A stretch of DNA of 64,000 nt from Companilactobacillus hulinensis. Lineage in GTDB: Bacteria; Bacillota; Bacilli; Lactobacillales; Lactobacillaceae. Both the position numbers and the translations under genes were made by a program. This document shows, one piece after another, positions 34,227 through 41,063 of the stretch (position 1 is its first letter; every line of letters starts with the position of its first letter). Location: assembly GCF_003946555.1 (NCBI RefSeq), contig NZ_RHOO01000014.1, forward strand, positions 1-64,000. Reading direction: 5' to 3'. A model generated the notes under the pieces. It was not told where the DNA came from, ran no database searches, and saw only the letters and a program-made list of their open reading frames with translations.

Positions 34227-34961
34227 ATGAGAAGACACATTACATCCCTAGTACTAATAGTTATTCTAGGTGGCATATTTTTGGCAGAATATACCGATGT
34301 TCTACCCACAACGATTCAAGCTCAAATCGTTACTAATTTAGCCAAATCAAAAGTTTACTTAGAATCCGCAATTGCTGAAATAAATCCTAACAGTCAGGTT
34401 AATCAGGCTGCGACACCAAGTACCACGCAAAAAGAAGCAACCACTTCAAATGACCAACAGACTAATTCTTCTGATAGAACTCCCGCCTTTTCGATGATAA
34501 ATAAGTTCGTTATTGGAAATACTTATTACTATCATTTCACTGACAAGACTCCAAAGGTTGCTAGACAAGCATTTAACGATGCTATCTATGCCTATAATCA
34601 GACTGGAATCGTCAAACTTGTCGAAGGTAAAGGCAGTTCTAGTGACAACACAATTACCTTCTCAATCTATTACAAAGACGAAGGTAATAATGCTAAAACA
34701 TTGGAGCTTGGAACTGGTGGGCCGGAATTAACTTATAAAACAGTCGATCCAACTAAGCACGCTACCAATCATGCTACTGCCAAAATCAATATGACCTATC
34801 CCGAAGCGGTCAGTGATTCCGTAACAATGCATGAACTCGGACATGCACTCGGATTGAATCACAGCAATGATACTAGCTCTATCATGTACCCTTCTAATCA
34901 AGGTGTCAGATCATTATCGGATGCTGATATTGCTGGTTTAAAAGCTATTTATGACAAATAA
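34227..34961 (+). CDS. Matrixin-like zinc metalloprotease, membrane-anchored or secreted
   Basis: A 244-residue protein. Residues 5-21 are a hydrophobic signal or anchor segment. Residues 45-85 are a Thr/Ser/Gln-rich linker. The C-terminal half is a matrixin/astacin-type metzincin with TMHELGHALGLNHS (HExxHxxGxxH) near residue 207 and the Met-turn SSIMYPSNQG near 224, ending SDADIAGLKAIYDK. Such proteins are common outside the cell in lactobacilli with unknown targets, perhaps surface proteins. The ribosome site is weak (GAAAGAAG). A terminator follows at 34973. Confidence 0.87.
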   Translation: MRRHITSLVLIVILGGIFLAEYTDVLPTTIQAQIVTNLAKSKVYLESAIAEINPNSQVNQAATPSTTQKEATTSNDQQTNSSDRTPAFSMINKFVIGNTYYYHFTDKTPKVARQAFNDAIYAYNQTGIVKLVEGKGSSSDNTITFSIYYKDEGNNAKTLELGTGGPELTYKTVDPTKHATNHATAKINMTYPEAVSDSVTMHELGHALGLNHSNDTSSIMYPSNQGVRSLSDADIAGLKAIYDK

Positions 34962-34972
34962 TTTATGTATAG

Positions 34973-35008
34973 AAATACCCAACAACAGAAAAGTTGTTGG
35001 GTATTTTT
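34973..35008. terminator. Bidirectional terminator between the matrixin and UDG-like genes
   Basis: AAATACCCAACAAC (34973-34986) pairs perfectly with GTTGTTGGGTATTT (34993-35006), with T and A runs outside on both strands. Confidence 0.88.
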
Positions 35009-35013
35009 GATAT

Positions 35014-35985
35014 CTAATTTTTAGAGCCGACCAACTCGGACAATCCGACTTGTTCACTCAATACATTTAAATGGTGTTTCATAAAATCAACCGTCTTGGT
35101 ACCTTTACCTTGTTTGCTGTAATGGGTAGTTTCAATTGCTTCTTCAACTAACTTTTTAACAAATGCCGATTTATCAAACATCTTAGCTTTAAGCATATTA
35201 TCCATAACAATTTTGGCGGTATCTCCAAAAACAATCAATTGTTCTGGCTTAATAATTTCACATTCTTTGATAAATAGATCAGCACTATTTTTATATGCTT
35301 TTTGATATTCCTTTACTGATTCCTCAAGTTCTTCAGAACTACGAGCTGGAGTAATAGTACTGCTATCTCTAGGTTTCTTGCGATTATTGTTAGCTTTTAC
35401 ATCTCGATTATAACGAAGAGCGTCTAGTCTACTACGTTCTTCAGACAATACTTTAATATCCCCACTTAAAAATATCCCTGGATTCTTAGATTCCATTTTA
35501 ACAAGAAAATTTTCCCCTACGCTACTGGCCTTACTATCCAATGTGTTTTTAAGAATATCAGTAATATAACTGCCAGCAAACTCTTCTCTGTTAGTCATTG
35601 CGGCCAAATCAAATGTATGGCTGATTTGTTCTTGATCATGGAACTGATGCCATTTTTCATGATTATAATTATTTTTCCGAACCGCACAGTTCAATCCAAC
35701 AAACATATATTTTCGATCAAATTCAGAATCATCGTCGACAGAATCACCCACATTCAAGTCTACTCCTGCATATTTAACAGCATTTTTAGGTGTCATTTTA
35801 ACCTTTTCACCTTTTTTGTTATGGTGTGAGGTTACTTCAGTATTTACTTTTTCATTACTTGGTAAATTTTTAAAAGATAAGAATGATGCAAAGTCAGTTA
35901 ATCTTAACTTTTTACTAGGATCCTTGATAGAAAACTTTGTATCGACTTTTTCTAATTGTTCACATATTTCCTTTTTTGTTGACAC
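35014..35985 (-). CDS. Protein with a uracil-DNA-glycosylase-like fold (uncertain)
   Basis: A 323-residue cytosolic protein, not firmly identified. YMFVGLNCAVRKNN near residue 94, WHQFHDQEQ near 113, AGSYITDILKNT near 138, EQLIVFGDTAKIV near 252 and THYSKQG near 290 follow the order and shape of motifs in UDG-superfamily relatives (GLNPG-like, GAYMTD-like, FG, H-Y-S). The usual GLNPG is changed to GLNCA, so catalysis is doubtful. A lysine- and arginine-rich insert lies near 190-225. It starts at GTG after GGGGG. A 10-bp inverted repeat lies just upstream. Likely accessory. Confidence 0.5.
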   Translation of the reverse strand: MSTKKEICEQLEKVDTKFSIKDPSKKLRLTDFASFLSFKNLPSNEKVNTEVTSHHNKKGEKVKMTPKNAVKYAGVDLNVGDSVDDDSEFDRKYMFVGLNCAVRKNNYNHEKWHQFHDQEQISHTFDLAAMTNREEFAGSYITDILKNTLDSKASSVGENFLVKMESKNPGIFLSGDIKVLSEERSRLDALRYNRDVKANNNRKKPRDSSTITPARSSEELEESVKEYQKAYKNSADLFIKECEIIKPEQLIVFGDTAKIVMDNMLKAKMFDKSAFVKKLVEEAIETTHYSKQGKGTKTVDFMKHHLNVLSEQVGLSELVGSKN

Positions 35986-36004
35986 TTTATTGTCCCCCTG
36001 ATCA

Positions 36005-36034
36005 ACATTTTATTTACATTACACAATAAAATGT
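36005..36034 (-). promoter_or_regulatory. Inverted repeat upstream of the UDG-like gene
   Basis: ACATTTTATT (36005-36014) and AATAAAATGT (36025-36034) form a perfect 10-bp inverted repeat with a 10-bp centre, 20 bp before the gene start. It is a candidate operator for an unknown regulator. Confidence 0.35.
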
Positions 36035-36289
36035 AATCCTTTACAAATTGTCTTTCAAGACATTTTTACGAGCTGAAAACCATCTAGAAGCCCTTTTGTA
36101 TCAGGTGTTCGTTCATTGTGTCGTATTAGACTTTAACTGGCATTATTTTCATATTATATTTTATAAAATATCAAAAAGATTTATACTCTAAAAATCACTT
36201 TTGCATTCACTTTAAATTAGTAATCCATAAAATAATTAGTAATATTTTAATTTTTACCTTTACTTTTTAAAAATAAATGATTATTATAA
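36035..36289. other. AT-rich intergenic region before the T-box
   Basis: About 255 bp of AT-rich sequence with no convincing gene. It should hold the asnA promoter: TTTACC/TTTACT hexamers near 36258-36268 and a TTATAA-like -10 near 36285 are possible. A short inverted element near 36095-36135 is not conserved elsewhere in the window. Confidence 0.4.
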
Positions 36290-36575
36290 GTGTCACAAGA
36301 TAAAGACGACAAGAAAGAAGAGTAAGACTTATCAGCCTGACAGTGAATTGGGAATAGTGAGAACCCTACCAGCGCTTGATTTGTCTGAATAACACTTTCT
36401 TATGTTTCTAGCTGAAATGGCTTAGCCACAGTAGGTTTAGACGTAACCGGTACGTTACCATCGGCAGAGTATAGAATTTTTGTACTCTTATTGAGGTGGC
36501 TTATTTTATATAAGCAACTTGGGTGGTACCGCGAAAGTCTTTCGTCCCTTTTATTAGGGATGGAAGACTTTTTTT
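36290..36575 (+). ncRNA. T-box leader, asparagine-specific, upstream of asnA
   Basis: A tRNA-sensing leader. Stem I closes with AAGAAAG (about 36310-36317) and CTTTCTT (36395-36401). The specifier loop holds AGTA (36320-36323) on the 5' side and AAC (36391-36393), an asparagine codon, on the 3' side. The conserved T-box bulge TGGGTGGTACCGCG is at 36520-36533. The terminator is AAAGTCTTTCGTCCC (36534-36548) with GGGATGGAAGACTTT (36558-36572) and a T run. Uncharged tRNA-Asn should stabilise the antiterminator and switch on asnA. Confidence 0.93.
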
Positions 36576-36624
36576 GTTGCCTGTCTTTCATCGATCAAAT
36601 TAAAAAAATGAAGGAGACCTACCT

Positions 36625-37632
36625 ATGCATTTAACAATTCCAGAATCATATGATCCAAAGCTATCAATTATCGATACACAAAAAGCTATCCGCTATATCC
36701 GTGAGACATTCCAAGATGAATTCGGTAAAGAACTCAACCTATCACGTTTGTCAGCACCAATGTTCGTTGAAAAATCAACAGGTCTAAACGATAACCTTAA
36801 TGGTGTCGAAACTCCTGTTTCATTCTCAATGAAAGACATCCCTGACCAAACTATCGAAATCGTCCACTCACTTGCTAAATGGAAACGTGTTGCTCTTAAA
36901 CGTTATGGCTTCGGTATGCATACAGGTCTCTATACAAATATGAACGCTATCAGAAAAGACGAAGATTTGGACAACATCCACTCAATCTACGTTGACCAAT
37001 GGGATTGGGAAAAAGTCATCTCAAAAGAAGAACGTACAACTGAAACACTTAAGAGTACAGTTCGTGATATCTTCAAAGTTATCAAACATATGGAACACGA
37101 GGTTTGGTACAAGTTCCCAGAAGCTGTTCACCACTTACCAGACGAGATTCACTTCGTTACTACACAAGAACTTGAAGACCGCTTCCCAGAGATGACACCA
37201 AAAGAACGTGAGAATGCTATTACCAAAGAACTTGGTTGTGTATTCTTAATGCAGATCGGTGGCAAAATGAAATCTGGTAAGCGTCATGACGGACGTGCCC
37301 CTGACTACGATGACTGGAAACTAAACGGTGATATCTTGTTCTGGTATGAACCCCTACAAATGGCACTTGAAATCTCAAGTATGGGTATCCGTGTCAGTGA
37401 AGAATCAATGAAAACACAACTCAAAGAAGCTGGTGCTGAAGATCGTCTCAAACTTCCATATCACCAAATGCTTGAAAATGGCGAATTACCATACACAATC
37501 GGTGGCGGTATCGGACAATCACGTCTATGTATGTTACTACTAGGCAAGGCTCACGTTGGTGAAGTCCAAGCTAGTGTATGGCCACAAGATATGATCGACA
37601 AATGTTACGAACACAAGATTCAAATTTTGTAA
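36625..37632 (+). CDS. asnA: Aspartate-ammonia ligase (asparagine synthetase A)
   Basis: A 335-residue cytosolic enzyme that makes asparagine from aspartate, ammonia and ATP, giving AMP and pyrophosphate. It is of the class II aminoacyl-tRNA-synthetase fold. Recognisable blocks are [50 protein letters not shown] and [17 protein letters not shown] (motif 3-like). Length matches E. coli AsnA (330). Start ATG with AAGGAG. It is controlled by the Asn T-box directly upstream and ends in family H copy 4. Confidence 0.97.
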   Translation: MHLTIPESYDPKLSIIDTQKAIRYIRETFQDEFGKELNLSRLSAPMFVEKSTGLNDNLNGVETPVSFSMKDIPDQTIEIVHSLAKWKRVALKRYGFGMHTGLYTNMNAIRKDEDLDNIHSIYVDQWDWEKVISKEERTTETLKSTVRDIFKVIKHMEHEVWYKFPEAVHHLPDEIHFVTTQELEDRFPEMTPKERENAITKELGCVFLMQIGGKMKSGKRHDGRAPDYDDWKLNGDILFWYEPLQMALEISSMGIRVSEESMKTQLKEAGAEDRLKLPYHQMLENGELPYTIGGGIGQSRLCMLLLGKAHVGEVQASVWPQDMIDKCYEHKIQIL

Positions 37633-37652
37633 TCAAATATAATCCTTCCCCA

Positions 37653-37731
37653 AAAAAGTCCACGTATTTACTATGTAAATACGTGGACTTTTTCAGATTA
37701 TATTCAGAAATCAAATGTGTTTTGTCACACT
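37653..37731. repeat. Family H repeat, copy 4 (left arm lost)
   Basis: AAAAAGTCCACGTATTTAC (37653-37671) pairs perfectly with GTAAATACGTGGACTTTTT (37675-37693). The right arm, AGATTATATTCAGAAA to TGTCACAC, matches copies 2 and 3. The left arm is not recognisable. It terminates both asnA and the convergent OYE gene. Confidence 0.75.
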
Positions 37732-37748
37732 TTATTTTTAAAAATTAA

Positions 37749-38936
37749 CTATTTAGCTCCAGCGAATATTTCGTCCAAAGCATTATTGAATAACGAACGA
37801 TCCGTTGCTTCGTCACTACTGATTTGTAATCCTGGTCTAAATGATTGTAGTAAGAACTCCCAGAATGTACCTGACAAACCTAGTTCATCATGGTCTTGAA
37901 GTGACAATGTATAACGAATTGCATTCTCATCACCAGATTCTACTTTTTGAACCCATTTAGGTTCACGTAAGCTTTCACGTCCGATTGCTGCGAACTCAAT
38001 ACCATTATCAAGAACCTTTTCAGCATCAGCTGGTGATTGAATATCACCTACACCAATCAATGGAATATCCTCACCTAAGTGCTCCTTGATCAACAAATTC
38101 AATGGTGTATCAATTGATGGATCATTCAATGACTTACGCCATACATTACCCATAGAAACATGTAAGTAATCGATTGGCTTGTTCTTAATTTCATCAACAA
38201 ATGCCAAAGTATCTTCAATTGTAATACCAGGCTTCTCGACTTCTTCAGGCGACAAACGATATCCAAGAATAAATGGTCTATCAGCATACTTGTCAATTGC
38301 CTTTTGAGCTTCATCGATAACTGCAAATGGGAATGCCATTCTCTTCTCTAAGCTGCCACCCCATTTATCATCACGACGATTACTATGTGGTGAGAAAAAT
38401 TGTTGAATCAAGTAGGTATTGGCACCGTGAATCTCCACTCCATCGAATCCGGCGAGAATTGCACGTTTGGTTGCTTGACCAAAGTCTTTGATCGTTTGTT
38501 CAACTTCATCAGCTGTCAATGCTCTAGGCTCTTCAGAATTATTACGTAATGCTGTTACAGCACTTGCACTAACAGGTTGCTTGCCTCGTAAAACTGAAGT
38601 AAACGTCATACGTCCAGCACTGAAGATTTGAAGAATTGCCTTAGTTCCATCTTTATGAATTGCATCAGCCAAACTGGCCAAACTTGGAATAAACTTATCA
38701 TCAGCGGCGCTTAATTCACCCTCAAATCCTTTACCTTCATCATTAACATTAGCTACAGCTGTGATAAACATTCCCGCTCCACCAGTGTGAATGCGGTAAT
38801 ACCTCAATTCATCGCGAGTAACCTCACCATTTGAAAAGCTCATCATTTCTGTCATTGGTGGTATTACGATTCTATTTTTGACTGTGATGCCTTTTTTCTC
38901 AAAAGTATACGGCTTTAAAAATTTATAATCTGTCAT
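37749..38936 (-). CDS. NADH:flavin oxidoreductase, old yellow enzyme family
   Basis: A 395-residue FMN-dependent TIM-barrel enzyme. Blocks: VKNRIVIPPMTEMMSFSNG near the N terminus, GFDGVEIHGANTYLIQQFFSPHSNRRDD near 165 (active-site His and Asn replaced by H-A-N context), GYRLSPEE near 223, and LIGVGDIQSPADAEKVL near 305. OYE-type enzymes reduce activated double bonds. The length lacks the C-terminal iron-sulfur/NAD domains of 2,4-dienoyl-CoA or BaiCD-type enzymes. It is divergent from a FAD/FMN flavoprotein; a perfect cre match lies between the two. They may act in one pathway, inferred from position. Confidence 0.88.
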   Translation of the reverse strand: MTDYKFLKPYTFEKKGITVKNRIVIPPMTEMMSFSNGEVTRDELRYYRIHTGGAGMFITAVANVNDEGKGFEGELSAADDKFIPSLASLADAIHKDGTKAILQIFSAGRMTFTSVLRGKQPVSASAVTALRNNSEEPRALTADEVEQTIKDFGQATKRAILAGFDGVEIHGANTYLIQQFFSPHSNRRDDKWGGSLEKRMAFPFAVIDEAQKAIDKYADRPFILGYRLSPEEVEKPGITIEDTLAFVDEIKNKPIDYLHVSMGNVWRKSLNDPSIDTPLNLLIKEHLGEDIPLIGVGDIQSPADAEKVLDNGIEFAAIGRESLREPKWVQKVESGDENAIRYTLSLQDHDELGLSGTFWEFLLQSFRPGLQISSDEATDRSLFNNALDEIFAGAK

Positions 38937-38965
38937 ACATACCCCTCCAATTGTTTATACAATCA

Positions 38966-38979
38966 TGATATCGCTTACA
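38966..38979. promoter_or_regulatory. Full-match cre site between the OYE and flavoprotein genes
   Basis: TGATATCGCTTACA, read on the minus strand as TGTAAGCGATATCA, matches all 14 positions of the cre consensus TGWAARCGNTWNCA. It lies 30 bp upstream of the OYE start. A weaker AAGCGCT site (39047-39053) lies nearer the flavoprotein gene. Confidence 0.7.
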
Positions 38980-39120
38980 ATCAATTTTGTGAAATGTATA
39001 ATTTACTTAAAGTGTCTATTCAATTAATCAAACATTTAAATTAAATAAGCGCTCACAAAAACAAAAATTGGAATTATAATAATCTTGTTTAATAGTTTCA
39101 AAGTTAAAGGAGTGAAGGAA

Positions 39121-40968
39121 ATGTTTAAAAATAGATATACTAGCTGGGACGCAACTTACGATGTTGCCGTATTAGGTTTCGGTGGTGCCGGAGCTACTGC
39201 AGCAAGATTTGCAGCTGATAATGGTGCCAAAGTATTGTTGGTCGACTCAGCTCCTGAGGGTCATGAAGGTGGTAATACTCGTTATGCTGGACAAGTTATT
39301 TCATCCGGTGATAGTCTCGACGACTTAAGAGAATATTACAAACAATTGGCTTATCCACTTTCATATGATAAGAATTTAATGGATACATATGTAGAGGGAC
39401 TATATAAGATTCCTGAATTTCTAGAGAAATATCTTGGTGTGAAACCATTCGTGATGAATGAACACAAGGATTCTCCATTATACAAAGGCCTATACTTCAT
39501 GGCTCATGAATATCCTGAACTACCCGGTTCAAAGACTCATGAGTTAGTTACGGTCCATGAGGGCGTGGCTGATGCTGCACTTTGGAAGAACTTAAGACAA
39601 CAAGTTTTGGATCGAGCAGATCAAATCGATGTTCTATATGAAACACCAGCTGTTCATTTGATTCAAGATTCCAATAGTAAGAAAGTTATTGGTGTTCAAA
39701 TCAAACGCAATGGAAAACTACTAGATATCAAGGCTAACCATGGTGTTGTCATGACTACCGGTGGATTCGAGAACAATCCAGAAATGATCGAGACATACCT
39801 GGGTGAAACAAGCTTGCATCCAATTGGCTCCTTATATAACAAAGGTGCTGGTGTTTCAATGGCTGAAGATGTCGGTGCAAAGATGTATAACATGGCTAAC
39901 TATGAAGCCTATGGTATTTTCCATGGATTAACACCAAAGCCACAAGACGGTGAACGTGCCCTATTCATGCCATTTGATTGGCCAGCATTCCATCAAGGCA
40001 GTGTCTTCGTTGTCGGTGATGACGGAACACGTTACTTTGATGAAAATGAAATTCACAGACATGGACACATTCAAGACCATGGACAATGGAGAGTGCCAAA
40101 TGCTCAATTGCATCCATACGTAGTCTTCGATCAAAAGAAATATGACGAGTTATCAAATGACGAAAATGCTCCATATCCAGAATTCTTAAAGATGGCTGTT
40201 AAAGCTGATACCTTAAATGATTTAGCAAAAGCTATGAACGTTGACGTTGATAAAATTAAAGGAACAATTGAAGATTTCAATCACTTCGCCGAAGTAAAAC
40301 GTGACTACGCCTTCAACCGTGATCCTGAAACATTAACTGCTCTTGATGATGGACCATTCTATGCCGTTCCATTGGCACAAGGATTATTGAATACTCAAGG
40401 CGGACCAGTTCACAACGCACAAGCCGAAGTAATCGATGTAGACGGAAAAGTCATCCCTAATCTATATGCTGCCGGTGAATTGGGTAGCATGATGGGACGT
40501 AAATACAACGGTGGCAGTAACCTAGCTGAAGACCTGATCATTGGTAAAATTGCTGGTGAAAATGCCGCTAATGGTGTCTCTGCCGACTTGACCGGTTACG
40601 ATGCAAATACATCTGCTAGCCAACATGACGAAAACAAAAAAGTTGGTACCTTAGGTTCGGATATTTCTGAAGACAATTTTGAAACTGGACCAAATCAATA
40701 TATTGGTAAATCAACCGCTGGCATGGGTAATGAAATAGTCGTTCGTGTAACAATTGACGACAATAAAGATATTAAGAATGTTGAAGTCTTGAAACAGAGT
40801 GAGTCCGATGACTATGGCAAACAAGCTGTCGAACAATTGCCAAAAGATATCGTAGCCAAGAACTCAGTTGATGTAGATGCTATCTCTGGTGCATCTGCTT
40901 CTAGTCGTGCTATTAAAGAAGCTGTTGCTAATGCATTGAAGACTGCTGATTCTGAGGTTACCGAATAG
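39121..40968 (+). CDS. FAD-dependent reductase with C-terminal FMN_bind domain (fumarate reductase/KSTD-like)
   Basis: A 615-residue cytosolic flavoprotein. Residues 12-490 are a FAD_binding_2 domain (VAVLGFGGAGATAARFAADNGAK). Residues 525-615 are FMN_bind with DAISGAS (586-592), an ApbE acceptor site. The last FAD block reads AAGELGSMMGRKYNGGSNLAED in place of the GNRLGGN pattern of HcrB and fumarate reductases, which is closer to 3-ketosteroid dehydrogenase-like relatives, so the substrate probably differs. There is no FMN_red domain, so electrons must come from elsewhere, possibly an FMN reductase encoded in trans. ATG at 39121 with AAGGAG. Confidence 0.85.
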   Translation: MFKNRYTSWDATYDVAVLGFGGAGATAARFAADNGAKVLLVDSAPEGHEGGNTRYAGQVISSGDSLDDLREYYKQLAYPLSYDKNLMDTYVEGLYKIPEFLEKYLGVKPFVMNEHKDSPLYKGLYFMAHEYPELPGSKTHELVTVHEGVADAALWKNLRQQVLDRADQIDVLYETPAVHLIQDSNSKKVIGVQIKRNGKLLDIKANHGVVMTTGGFENNPEMIETYLGETSLHPIGSLYNKGAGVSMAEDVGAKMYNMANYEAYGIFHGLTPKPQDGERALFMPFDWPAFHQGSVFVVGDDGTRYFDENEIHRHGHIQDHGQWRVPNAQLHPYVVFDQKKYDELSNDENAPYPEFLKMAVKADTLNDLAKAMNVDVDKIKGTIEDFNHFAEVKRDYAFNRDPETLTALDDGPFYAVPLAQGLLNTQGGPVHNAQAEVIDVDGKVIPNLYAAGELGSMMGRKYNGGSNLAEDLIIGKIAGENAANGVSADLTGYDANTSASQHDENKKVGTLGSDISEDNFETGPNQYIGKSTAGMGNEIVVRVTIDDNKDIKNVEVLKQSESDDYGKQAVEQLPKDIVAKNSVDVDAISGASASSRAIKEAVANALKTADSEVTE

Positions 40969-41021
40969 ATTTCGCCTACGGCTCGTTTTACTATATTACT
41001 TTTATTTTATTCCAAAATAAC

Positions 41022-41059
41022 AAAAGCCCTGAGAACGTTAAACATTCTCAGAGCTTTTT
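41022..41059. terminator. Bidirectional terminator between the flavoprotein and surface protein genes
   Basis: AAAAGC-CCTGAGAA (41022-41035) pairs with TTCTCAGAGCTTTT (41045-41058), followed by T on the plus strand and A upstream for the minus strand. Confidence 0.85.
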
Positions 41060-41063
41060 CTAT

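Noticed and set aside
36400-36591. Open frame on the minus strand (63 codons)
   Set aside because: It is antisense to the asnA T-box leader and terminator.
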